Of a stretch of DNA of 23,423 nucleotides, positions 7,368-15,696 are shown in pieces. The stretch is from Erythrobacter donghaensis (GTDB taxonomy: Bacteria > Pseudomonadota > Alphaproteobacteria > Sphingomonadales > Sphingomonadaceae), in contig NZ_LSJS01000090.1 of the NCBI RefSeq assembly GCF_001557325.1, positions 1-23,423 of the forward strand. The letters run 5' to 3'. The translations under genes were made by a program, and so were the position numbers. Every line of letters starts with the position of its first letter. Within the stretch, counting starts at the first letter, position 1. A model generated the notes under the pieces. The model was given only the letters and a program-made list of their open reading frames with translations. It was not told the origin of the DNA and made no database searches.

Positions 7368-7850
7368 ATGTCGAAGCACGCCCCCAAACTCGATCCGGAA
7401 CTGAGTTTGGGCTATCAGGTTCGGCGCTGCCACCGACGGTTCGATCGGCTCTTGAGTGCCTATTTGGCCAAGCACGAACTCAAAACCGGTTTCTGGTACT
7501 ATCTTCGTGTCCTATGGCTCAGGGACGGGGTGACCCAAAAATATCTGAGCGACATGACTAACGTCACCGAAAATACGACGGTCGCCATGATAAACGCCAT
7601 GCTTCGGCAAGGGCTGGTGCAACGCGCCAAGGACAAGGATGATCGTCGAAAATTGCGGATTACTCTTACAGATCATGGCCGTGCGCTCGAAAAGGAGCTG
7701 ATGCAATACGCGATCGACATCAACAAGGTCGCTGTTGCTGGCATCGAGCCGCGCGAAGTTGAAATCTGTCGATCGGTCCTCGAGCGCATATCAGCCAATC
7801 TCGCTGCCGAATTTGATAGGCTGCCTGCGAAGCCTGCTGACGAAGGATGA
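7368..7850 (+). CDS. MarR-family transcriptional regulator
   Basis: A 160-residue winged-helix regulator. The core runs YLSDMTNVTENTTVAMINAMLRQGLVQRAKDKDDRRKLRITLTDHG: a recognition helix followed by the MarR wing signature D-x-R(R)-x-x-x-x-x-L-T. The ATG at 7368 has AGGAG seven bases upstream; the frame opens earlier at 7308, but those residues do not resemble the family. MarR proteins are dimeric repressors released by aromatic acids or their CoA thioesters. Its position after the phthalate genes, and the palindrome in their divergent promoter, make it the likely phthalate-responsive repressor. Phthalate clusters I know from other bacteria use IclR-type regulators, so a MarR protein would be a replacement. 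Target and ligand are inferred. Confidence 0.85.
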   Translation: MSKHAPKLDPELSLGYQVRRCHRRFDRLLSAYLAKHELKTGFWYYLRVLWLRDGVTQKYLSDMTNVTENTTVAMINAMLRQGLVQRAKDKDDRRKLRITLTDHGRALEKELMQYAIDINKVAVAGIEPREVEICRSVLERISANLAAEFDRLPAKPADEG

Positions 7851-7912
7851 CTCCTCCACATCATCCCTGGATCAGGGGCAACAGGCCATGAACAGGGAGG
7901 GACGTGTGCGCC

Positions 7913-8953
7913 ATGGCTGAACGGGAAGGCCTCACGGCCACTCCAACTCCCGATAGAGGGAAGCCTTGGCGCAGCCTGACCGACCGTTTCGGCCGAACGA
8001 TCACTTATGTCCGCCTGTCCGTCACCGATCGGTGCGACCTGCGCTGCCGTTATTGCATGGCCGAGCGCATGGAGTTCCTGCCGCGCCAGGACCTCCTCAC
8101 CCTGGAGGAACTGGCGGAACTGGCCGATGCCCTGATCGCGCGAGGTGTGCGACGCATCCGCCTGACCGGTGGCGAGCCTCTGGTCCGTCGCGGCATCGTC
8201 GGGTTGGTGGAGGCGATCGGCCAACACATCGGCAACGGCCTTGATGAGCTGACGATGACAACCAACGCTACCCAGCTCGCCACAGTCGCGCGCGACCTCC
8301 ATCGATATGGCATTCGCAGACTCAACATCAGCCTCGACAGCCTCGACCACGAGCGCTTCCGGGCGATCACCCGGCGCGGCGACCTGGACCAGGTGTTGGC
8401 CGGGATCGCCGCCGCGCAAGACGCGGGCCTCGCCGTGAAGATCAACATGGTTGCGCTCAAGGCGCTCAACGAAGATGAAATCGGAACAATGGTTGGCTGG
8501 TGCGGCGAACGGGGATTCGATCTCTCGCTGATCGAGACGATGCCGTTGGGTGCGGTGGAAGAAGACCGGACCAATCATTATCTGCCCCTCGACCTCGTGA
8601 AACGTCGGCTGGCGCGCGAATATGTCCTGATTCCGTCGCTCCACCGAACCGGCGGACCGGCGCGCTATTATGACGTTGCCGAAACCAGTCGGCGGATAGG
8701 CTTCATTACGCCCCTCACCGACAATTTCTGCGCCGGCTGCAACCGCATCCGCATATCGGCTACTGGCACCATTTTTGGTTGTCTCGGCCGCGACCAGCGC
8801 ATCGAACTGCGCGATGCGATGCGTGTTGGTGGCCGGGATGCGATCGACGCGGCGCTGGATGCCGTAATGACCGCCAAGCCACTCCGCCACGAGTTCGACA
8901 TTGCGCGATCACAGCCGGCTGTCGAACGCCATATGAACGTCACTGGCGGTTGA
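7913..8953 (+). CDS. moaA: GTP 3',8-cyclase (molybdenum cofactor biosynthesis protein A)
   Basis: An intact 346-residue radical SAM enzyme for the first step of molybdopterin synthesis, GTP to 3',8-cyclo-7,8-dihydro-GTP. The radical-SAM cluster motif is C41-x3-C45-x2-C48 (CDLRCRYC). L-T-G-G-E-P-L is the SAM-binding GGEP motif near residue 85. The second cluster site is C273-x2-C276-x13-C290, and the protein ends in the conserved G-G. The ATG at 7913 is twelve bases after GGGAGG; an in-frame GTG at 7904 is the alternative. It follows marR by about 60 bases on the same strand but has no evident role in phthalate breakdown, since the oxygenases here use iron. No other moa genes are adjacent. It may serve a molybdenum enzyme lost from or outside this window. 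Confidence 0.92.
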   Translation: MAEREGLTATPTPDRGKPWRSLTDRFGRTITYVRLSVTDRCDLRCRYCMAERMEFLPRQDLLTLEELAELADALIARGVRRIRLTGGEPLVRRGIVGLVEAIGQHIGNGLDELTMTTNATQLATVARDLHRYGIRRLNISLDSLDHERFRAITRRGDLDQVLAGIAAAQDAGLAVKINMVALKALNEDEIGTMVGWCGERGFDLSLIETMPLGAVEEDRTNHYLPLDLVKRRLAREYVLIPSLHRTGGPARYYDVAETSRRIGFITPLTDNFCAGCNRIRISATGTIFGCLGRDQRIELRDAMRVGGRDAIDAALDAVMTAKPLRHEFDIARSQPAVERHMNVTGG

Positions 8954-9101
8954 GCGCCTCCATGATCTTTTGTTCGCCGACGCAGTATGGCCGTTACTTT
9001 TTGCGCGGCTGGTCGATTGATTTTCATAAAATTGGTCTGCCTTGAGAAAATTGGTCCATTTCTGAAGAGAGCCCGAGCGGGCGAAAGGAATGGAGAAATA
9101 T
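8954..9101 (+). other. left flank of IS3-type remnant with short direct and inverted repeats
   Basis: After the moaA stop, AAAATTGGTC occurs twice, 19 bases apart (9028-9037 and 9047-9056). A GCCCG-AG-CGGGC hairpin (9071-9082) follows, just before the transposase ribosome site. These may be the terminal region of the insertion sequence; its exact outer end and any target duplication cannot be fixed by eye. Confidence 0.35.
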
Positions 9102-9338
9102 ATGGGACGTCAGCGATTTACGCCGGAACAGATCATCGCGAAGCTGCGTGAGGTTGATGTGATTGTCGGGCGAGGCGGGACCACCGACGAGGCCTGTCGT
9201 CAGATCGGGATTGCCGAACAGACGCTATATAGGTGGCGTAAGGCGACAGCCGCTGCTTCATATTCGTTGATAATGTCGGTCTTCTTCGCCATGATAAGCT
9301 CGTACGCACTACGTTGTTCGACTGTCGCACGAGCTTAA
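9102..9338 (+). pseudogene. truncated IS3-family transposase OrfA
   Basis: The first 47 residues, GRQRFTPEQIIAKLRE through IAEQTLYRWRK, are the N-terminal helix-turn-helix of an IS3-family OrfA (HTH_Tnp_1 type), which binds the element's ends. Similarity stops abruptly at about 9243, after Y-R-W-R-K. The remaining residues to the stop at 9338 are unrelated and low in charge. A normal OrfA is about 90-100 residues with a leucine-rich second half, and OrfB with its DDE residues should follow; both are missing. The ATG at 9102 has GGAG six bases upstream. The element is therefore a deletion remnant and cannot move by itself. It marks a past rearrangement between moaA and the semialdehyde dehydrogenase gene. 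Confidence 0.78.
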
Positions 9339-9456
9339 TCGCGCGGTCGATTCAGCTACCGTAGTAACGGCCTGTCATCAACAGCCAGCGCGTTCGTTTT
9401 TTGCCGTTTCTCTTTGACAATCCAGTTCTAAAGAAACGCTTGGAATCGGATGCGTC
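9244..9456. other. intergenic scar with inverted repeat and an orphan gene start
   Basis: Right of the transposase break, TAAGCTCGT (9295-9303) and ACGAGCTTA (9329-9337) form a 9-base inverted repeat. On the minus strand an ATG at 9292 opens a short frame reading MAKKTDIINEYEAAAVA up to the break point, then non-homologous residues. It may be the start of a gene cut off when the element inserted or was deleted. Nothing else is evident up to the dehydrogenase stop at 9457. Confidence 0.3.
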
Positions 9457-10908
9457 CTAACCGATCTGATGACAGACGAATTTCAAATTGAGATACTCAT
9501 CGATCCCATATCGTGATCCTTCCCGCCCGAGACCGGATTCCTTCACCCCACCGAAAGGCGCGACCTCCGTCGAAATCAGGCCGGTGTTGAGCCCAACCAT
9601 CCCATATTCAAGAGCCTCACTCACCTTCCAACTGCGCTCAAGGGATTGCGTGTATACATAAGCCGCCAAGCCGCTGTCCGTGGCATTCGCCAAATTGATC
9701 GCCTCATCCTCTGTCTGGAAACGGACGAGGCCGGCAAGGGGGCCAAAGGTTTCCTCCCGACATAGGAGAGCATCCGGCGAAACATCTACGAGAACGGTCG
9801 GCTCGAAGAAATGGCCTGCCCCGGGCACTCGTCGCCCTCCGGTCAATATCCTGGCACCATGTTTGACGCCGTCTTCGATATGGCTTTCGACCTTTGCAAC
9901 GGCACGTTCATCGATCAATGGCCCCTGATCCGCGCCGGTCGAAAGACCCGGCCCGACGGCAAGCGCGCGAACACGTGCCGCCAGCTGCCGGGAAAAGGCT
10001 TCATAAACGCCGGATTGGACCAGAATGCGATTTGTGCAGACGCAGGTCTGACCTGAATTCCGGAACTTTGATGCTATTGCGCCTTCAACCGCATCGTCGA
10101 GTTTCGCATCATCAAAGACAATGAACGGCGCGTTTCCACCCAATTCGAGGGAAACCTTCTTCACGGTGCTCATACAACGGGCGGCGAGCATCTTGCCAAC
10201 GCCTGTCGAACCAGTGAAGGTGAACTTGCGAACGCGCTTGTCAGCCGTCAGCACATCGCCGATCGGCGCGGGCTGACCGGTCACGATATTGAAAACTCCC
10301 GCCGGCACTCCGGCCTGGTCGGCCAGCCACGCCAAAGCGAGCGCTGAAAGCGGCGTCAATTCCGACGGCTTCAGCACCATGGTACAGCCGGCAGCCAGAG
10401 CTGGCGCTGCCTTTCGGGTGATCATGGCGAGCGGAAAATTCCAGGGTGTTACAGCGCCTACCACACCCACGGGTTCGCGTCGCACCAGGAGACGGTGGTC
10501 GGCCGCATGAGGTGCTAAGACATCTCCGTTCACACGCTTCGCCTCCTCCGCGAACCATTCGATGAACGATGCCGCATACACCACCTCGGCCTTGGCCTCG
10601 TGCAACGGTTTGCCTTGCTCGGCCGTCAGAAGGCGCGCCAGATCATCCGTATGGACGAGCACCAGATCATACCAGCGCCGCAAAATCGCGGCCCGCTGCT
10701 TGCCTGTAGCTTTTCGCCAATCGGTCAAGGCACGATAGGCCGCGTCGACGGCACCTTCGGCCTCGCGATACCCGAGATCCGGGACCGAGCCGACCAAGGA
10801 GCTGTCTGCCGGATTCAAGACGTCGATTCGCGCTTCGCCGTCGATCCATGCGCCATCGACAAAAGCTTGCGCCCGGAGCAGTTTTGGCTCCGCAAGGCTA
10901 AGATTCAC
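9457..10908 (-). CDS. NAD(P)-dependent aldehyde dehydrogenase, succinate-semialdehyde dehydrogenase type
   Basis: A 483-residue aldehyde dehydrogenase, the usual family length. Catalytic residues are N157 (P-W-N-F-P), E255 (L-E-L-G-G-N) and C289 (G-Q-T-C). The cofactor loop is F-T-G-S-T-G-V-G-K (231-239). The overall sequence resembles GabD-type succinate-semialdehyde dehydrogenases. The start is the GTG at 10908, preceded by AGGGAA and matching the usual M-x-L-x-x-P-x-L-L-R N-terminus; the frame extends to a TTG at 10950 that is a poor start. It lies about 170 bases downstream of the TetR gene, on the same strand, with inverted repeats in between. No semialdehyde substrate besides that of LigC is expected in this pathway, so its role could be unrelated (for example GABA or side-chain catabolism). 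Substrate uncertain. Confidence 0.87.
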   Translation of the reverse strand: MNLSLAEPKLLRAQAFVDGAWIDGEARIDVLNPADSSLVGSVPDLGYREAEGAVDAAYRALTDWRKATGKQRAAILRRWYDLVLVHTDDLARLLTAEQGKPLHEAKAEVVYAASFIEWFAEEAKRVNGDVLAPHAADHRLLVRREPVGVVGAVTPWNFPLAMITRKAAPALAAGCTMVLKPSELTPLSALALAWLADQAGVPAGVFNIVTGQPAPIGDVLTADKRVRKFTFTGSTGVGKMLAARCMSTVKKVSLELGGNAPFIVFDDAKLDDAVEGAIASKFRNSGQTCVCTNRILVQSGVYEAFSRQLAARVRALAVGPGLSTGADQGPLIDERAVAKVESHIEDGVKHGARILTGGRRVPGAGHFFEPTVLVDVSPDALLCREETFGPLAGLVRFQTEDEAINLANATDSGLAAYVYTQSLERSWKVSEALEYGMVGLNTGLISTEVAPFGGVKESGLGREGSRYGIDEYLNLKFVCHQIG

Positions 10909-10959
10909 GTTTGCTATTTCCCTGAAATCCAGTTTGGCATTCCCTAACAAATCCGGCCG

Positions 10960-11009
10960 ATGGATGCCTTCGCGGTATGGACACTCTCATTTGATGAGAA
11001 GCCATCCAT
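10960..11009. promoter_or_regulatory. nested inverted repeats upstream of the aldehyde dehydrogenase gene
   Basis: TCTCAT-TTG-ATGAGA (10985-10999) is a perfect hairpin or operator half-site pair, flanked by ATGG/CCAT and further out by ATGGATG (10960-10966) and CATCCAT (11003-11009). It lies between the tetR stop and the aldehyde dehydrogenase start, where a TetR-type operator would be expected. Binding by the neighbouring TetR protein is inferred. Confidence 0.4.
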
Positions 11010-11082
11010 TCTGATAGCTGATGCATGTAAACGCCCGACGATACTCGCGGAATCTTGATTGCGCGAAACCAGATGAGAAGCG

Positions 11083-11718
11083 TTAGTCCGGCGTGATAGC
11101 GACCAGTTTCGAGACACGCACCGCGCTTCGAGGGCGTCGCGCACCGCTCATCAAGGCATCGTCTGCGATCGCATGGATGCTATAATAGATCAGCGTTGAT
11201 AGCGCGTGGGGATCATCCACACACCATGCGCCCTCCAGCGTTCCTTGTGAAAGCAGATCGCTGATATAGCCCACAAGCCCGTCGTTCACGGCCACGGATC
11301 TGAGCGGCGTATCCCCACTGAAGAAGATCACATCCCGCAACTCGGGCGTGTCCAGATAACTTTCCACCGCCGTCTCGACCAGAAGATCGATCCGCGTGAA
11401 AAAATCGTCGGATTCGCAAAGACTGATCCTGCTTTTGACACGGTTCAATATCATGTTGCAGAAGTTGTCCCGAAGTGCCGCACGCAATTCGGTCTTACTT
11501 GAAAAATAATGGTAAAGTGTGCCCTTAGCGAGGCCAGTTTCAACGCAAACGTCATCCATCGTCGTCGCGTCATAGCCTCGCTCAACAAACAATCGCCTCG
11601 CCGCTTCCAGAATTTCGACGCGCCGAAGCTGAGCCTTCCTCGGACCGGGCGGGGCACCGGCCGGCCGGCGAACTGCGGCCGCGACCCTGCGTCGCCGGTC
11701 CCGAACGACCCGTTTCAC
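11083..11718 (-). CDS. TetR/AcrR-family transcriptional regulator
   Basis: A 211-residue regulator. The N-terminal helix-turn-helix lies at residues 34-80: ILEAARRLFVERGYDATTMDDVC, then G-L-A-K-G-T-L-Y-H-Y-F-S-S-K, the classic TetR signature. The C-terminal ligand domain is not recognisable. About 30 Arg/Pro-rich residues precede the domain, so the true start could be internal; the GTG at 11718 has no clear ribosome site. It begins nine bases after the aldo/keto reductase stop, suggesting co-transcription with that gene and possibly the whole lig operon. Likely a repressor of the nearby aldehyde dehydrogenase or reductase genes, with the inverted repeats at 10960-11009 as a candidate site. 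The ligand is unknown. Confidence 0.85.
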   Translation of the reverse strand: MKRVVRDRRRRVAAAVRRPAGAPPGPRKAQLRRVEILEAARRLFVERGYDATTMDDVCVETGLAKGTLYHYFSSKTELRAALRDNFCNMILNRVKSRISLCESDDFFTRIDLLVETAVESYLDTPELRDVIFFSGDTPLRSVAVNDGLVGYISDLLSQGTLEGAWCVDDPHALSTLIYYSIHAIADDALMSGARRPRSAVRVSKLVAITPD

Positions 11719-11727
11719 CTGAACAGT

Positions 11728-12744
11728 CTAGCTGGCAAGCGGCTCACCCTCCCAAATCTCGGTACCAATTTGCGATTGGGCTTCCTTTGAATAACGAGGT
11801 CCCGAAACGGCGCCAAAAGCGAAAAGGGCGTCCACTTGGTCAAACACGACCTCGGAGATGGTCAACGACAGGGTATCCAGAATTTCATCGAGATGATCAA
11901 TGTTCGTGGTCCCGGGGATCGGAACGACGAAGTCGCGCTTTGAAAGCAGCCAGGCGAGGCAGAGCTGCGCCGGAGTGCAATCTGCAGCCCGGGCCAACCC
12001 AGCCATCTGATCATAAAGCCCGAGGTTCCGCGTCAAATGAGGTTCCTGGAACCGCGGCATCGCGGCTCTCAGGTCGCCTTGCTGGAAACCTGCCGTACCC
12101 ACACTTCCCGCCAACAAGCCGCGAGCCAGAGGCGAGAAGGCGATAAAGCCAATCCCGAGCTCCTCGCAGCAATCGAGTACGGCAAGTTCCACATTGCGCG
12201 TCCAGGGCGAATATTCGGTCTGGACAGCTGTCACCGGATGGATCGCATGTACCGCGCGGATCGTTTCTGCCGATACTTCCGACAAACCGATCGTGCGAAT
12301 TTTTCCTGCCTCCACTGCCCGCGACAGGGCGCCGACCGACTCTTCCATCGGTACCTTCGGATCGAGGCGGTGAAGATAGTAGAGGTCGATGACATCGGTC
12401 CTCAATCGTATCAATGCTTCATCCAATGTCTGCGTGATCGCCGCCGCCGAACCGTCGAGACCGCGTTTTCCATTGATCTCGCCAAGCGCGCATTTGCTGG
12501 CAAGGACGAAATCCTTGCGGCGATGTCCCAAGGCACGCCCGATCAGCGTCTCATTTGCTCCGAACCCGTAGAGAGCAGCCGTATCGAAGAACGTGACGCC
12601 TCTATCCAACGCATGTAACAGTAGCCGTTCAGCTGCTTCAGCCTCGGGACGCGGCTGATACCCATGCGAAAGGTTCATGCAGCCAAGACCAATTGCTGAC
12701 ACGGAAAACGGGCCTAAAGCGCGCTTTGGAAGGGTCGCGGTCAT
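11728..12744 (-). CDS. aldo/keto reductase
   Basis: A 338-residue NADPH-dependent (beta/alpha)8-barrel oxidoreductase. The full catalytic tetrad is visible: D54 (F-F-D-T-A), Y59 (A-L-Y-G), K84 (A-S-K) and H125 (Y-L-H-R). The sequence resembles the YajO/AKR13-like group, with no predicted export. The ATG at 12744 has AGGAAGAG six bases upstream; the frame opens earlier at 12825, inside ligC. It follows ligC by 35 bases and precedes tetR by nine, so it is probably in the lig operon. No reduction step is needed in the protocatechuate 4,5-pathway; it may detoxify aldehydes such as the ring-fission semialdehyde or serve another compound. The family is certain; the substrate is unknown. Confidence 0.88.
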   Translation of the reverse strand: MTATLPKRALGPFSVSAIGLGCMNLSHGYQPRPEAEAAERLLLHALDRGVTFFDTAALYGFGANETLIGRALGHRRKDFVLASKCALGEINGKRGLDGSAAAITQTLDEALIRLRTDVIDLYYLHRLDPKVPMEESVGALSRAVEAGKIRTIGLSEVSAETIRAVHAIHPVTAVQTEYSPWTRNVELAVLDCCEELGIGFIAFSPLARGLLAGSVGTAGFQQGDLRAAMPRFQEPHLTRNLGLYDQMAGLARAADCTPAQLCLAWLLSKRDFVVPIPGTTNIDHLDEILDTLSLTISEVVFDQVDALFAFGAVSGPRYSKEAQSQIGTEIWEGEPLAS

Positions 12745-12779
12745 ACTATGCTCTTCCTGCCTGTGGTAGCGCGAAGGGA

Positions 12780-13721
12780 TCAGCGGACAAGCTGCGCTTC
12801 CAGTTCGCCAAGCACGCGATAGCAATCGAATACGCCGGCGACTGAGGAATTGGGCTCGCGACCCTCGCGGATGGCCGCGACGAACTCACGATCCTGTAAC
12901 TCGATGCCGTTCATCGACACATCCACCTGGGAAACGTCGATCGGCTCCTCCTTGCCGTTCACCAGGTCGTCGTAGCGCGCGATGTAGGTGCCGTTATCGC
13001 AGATATACCGGAAATAAGTGCCGAGCGGTCCGTCATTATTGAACGACAGCGAAAGGGTGCAGATAGCGCCGGTTTCGCTCTTCAATTGGATCGACATATC
13101 CATCGCGATCCCAAGTTCCGCATGGATTGGCCCCTGCAGCGCATGTGCCTCGACGATCTTTCCGGCCTGATAGGCGAAAAGGTCCACCGTATGCGCGGCA
13201 TGATGCCACAGCAGATGGTCCGTCCAGCTACGCGGCTCACCCTTCGCGTTGATGTTCTTGCGGCGAAAAAAATAGGTCTGGACGTCCATCTGCTGGACGT
13301 TCAGTTCTCCGGCCCGGATCTTGTTGTGCACATATTGGTGCGACGGATTGAACCGACGGGTGTGGCCCACCATGCAGACCAGACCCGTTTCCTTCTGCTT
13401 GGCCAGGACCGCTTGCGCGTCTGCCCAGCTGTCCGCCAGCGGAATCTCTACCTCGACATGCTTGCCTGCCTCCATGCAGGCAATAGCTTGCTTAGCGTGC
13501 ATCTGCGTAGGCGTGCATAGAATGACCGCATCGACGTCGTCGCGGGCAAGCGTTTCATCGAGTTCTGTAGTGACGTGGCCGACACCGTATTTCTCGGCTA
13601 TCGCCCGGGTCGGCTCCAGCTCGCGGCCGACCAGCGAAGTGACGGTCACGCCATCGATGTTCTTGAGGCCATCCAGGTGCTTCTCGCCAAAGGCGCCCGC
13701 ACCAGCCAGTGCAATCCGCAT
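12780..13721 (-). CDS. ligC: 4-carboxy-2-hydroxymuconate-6-semialdehyde dehydrogenase
   Basis: A 313-residue Gfo/Idh/MocA-family dehydrogenase. It oxidises the hemiacetal form of the protocatechuate ring-fission product to 2-pyrone-4,6-dicarboxylate with NAD(P)+. The Rossmann motif G-A-G-A-F-G is at 7-12. The family E-K-P position reads V-E-I-P (91-94), as I recall for LigC. Long blocks such as VGHTRRFNPSHQY and WTDHLLWHHAAHTVDLFAYQAGK match my memory of the SYK-6 enzyme almost unchanged. I chose the ATG at 13721, ten bases after AAGGA; the ATG at 13730 lies directly against that site and is less likely. The ribosome site overlaps the stop codon of the preceding unknown gene, so translation is coupled. 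Confidence 0.95.
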   Translation of the reverse strand: MRIALAGAGAFGEKHLDGLKNIDGVTVTSLVGRELEPTRAIAEKYGVGHVTTELDETLARDDVDAVILCTPTQMHAKQAIACMEAGKHVEVEIPLADSWADAQAVLAKQKETGLVCMVGHTRRFNPSHQYVHNKIRAGELNVQQMDVQTYFFRRKNINAKGEPRSWTDHLLWHHAAHTVDLFAYQAGKIVEAHALQGPIHAELGIAMDMSIQLKSETGAICTLSLSFNNDGPLGTYFRYICDNGTYIARYDDLVNGKEEPIDVSQVDVSMNGIELQDREFVAAIREGREPNSSVAGVFDCYRVLGELEAQLVR

Positions 13722-13734
13722 ATGTGACATTTCC

Positions 13735-14126
13735 TTATGTTGGGTTGCTTCGCGAAGCAGCCAGTTGCAGTTCAGCGAGCCCCTGCTCGAGGTCATCAAA
13801 GGCCTTGCGTATGCGTCGAGTAGACGCCTGAAAATCAGTCGCTCTCTCGTCTAGCGCCACCGCCGGCCAGCGAGCTTGATGCTCAGCCAGCGCGGCGCGC
13901 AAGACCGACAGGTTTTTGCGAAACCGCGACCAGGCAGCCGAAGCACTCGCGTGCGCTTGCCAGTCATTCGTAGAATTGCTGACAAAGCCCAGCTTGCGCG
14001 ACAATTCGAGCCTCAAACGAACCACTTCCTTCCGCCAGTCAGGCGGTTGGTCCTGGACAACCGAGGCGATCGATTGTTGCGTCTCACGCAGTTCGATCAC
14101 TCTGGCCTTGAGGTCTTCGAAGTCCA

Positions 14127-14127
<1 letters not shown>
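13735..14127 (-). CDS. uncharacterised 130-residue helical protein between ligB and ligC
   Basis: I do not recognise this protein. It has 130 residues, no Cys, one initiator Met, four Trp (each in D-W, A-W or R-W contexts) and many Arg, Glu, Leu and Ala. Two helix-prone stretches (about 1-48 and 55-125) suggest an antiparallel helical hairpin or coiled coil; there is no signal peptide or membrane segment. Its GTG start overlaps the ligB stop (TAGTG) and GGAGG lies four bases upstream. Its own stop (TAAGGA) forms part of the ligC ribosome site. Such coupling on both sides argues for a real gene that acts with the ring-fission enzymes, perhaps as an assembly, stability or substrate-transfer factor. 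I know of no such gene in the lig operon of SYK-6. The function is a guess. Confidence 0.7.
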
Positions 14128-15399
<1,272 letters not shown>

Positions 15400-15403
<4 letters not shown>

Positions 15404-15696
15404 CGCCCATCCTCCCAGGTATAAGACAAAGGGGCTTCCCGAAAGGCGAACCTGTCGAGATGGCTCTCGATTACCCCCCGCAGGGTTTCAGCCTCTTCCG
15501 CGCCTGATGTGCGCAGGACGATACGGATACCCTCCGGATCGCTGGTAAAGCTCGCTGAAGCCACGTCAGAAAAGGGGACTAGGCCTTCTCCATCGGCATA
15601 GGACGTCTCGAACCGGTGGCTCCAATGCTTGATGAGCTGCTGGACATATTTGTCACCGGAAGCAGTCGAAACGAAGGCTTTCGAAACGAAGCTCAC
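15400..15696 (-). CDS. DUF2218-domain protein in the ligAB operon
   Basis: A 98-residue protein consisting of one DUF2218 domain. Characteristic features are Y-V-Q-Q-L-I-K-H-W-S-H-R-F-E (residues 17-30) and H-L-D-R-F-A-F-R-E (79-87). The GTG at 15696 overlaps the ligJ stop as GTGA, with GGAGAGAGG just upstream. The same frame is open far further back through ligJ, but that part is a shadow. The domain has no known biochemical function; elsewhere I recall it mostly near iron-uptake or siderophore genes. Here it is squeezed between ligJ and ligA, coupled to both, which points to a role with the iron-dependent dioxygenase LigAB, for instance iron loading or reactivation. That role is inference. 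Confidence 0.85.

Noticed and set aside
7673..8890. A 405-codon open frame on the minus strand opposite moaA and marR.
   Set aside because: It is an antisense shadow in GC-rich DNA: moaA is intact with all motifs, and the minus frame shows no recognisable domain or ribosome site.
12780..13721. The possibility that this Gfo/Idh/MocA protein is a second dihydrodiol dehydrogenase.
   Set aside because: Its length, the E-I-P in place of E-K-P and the long blocks matching LigC place it in the ring-fission semialdehyde dehydrogenase group.
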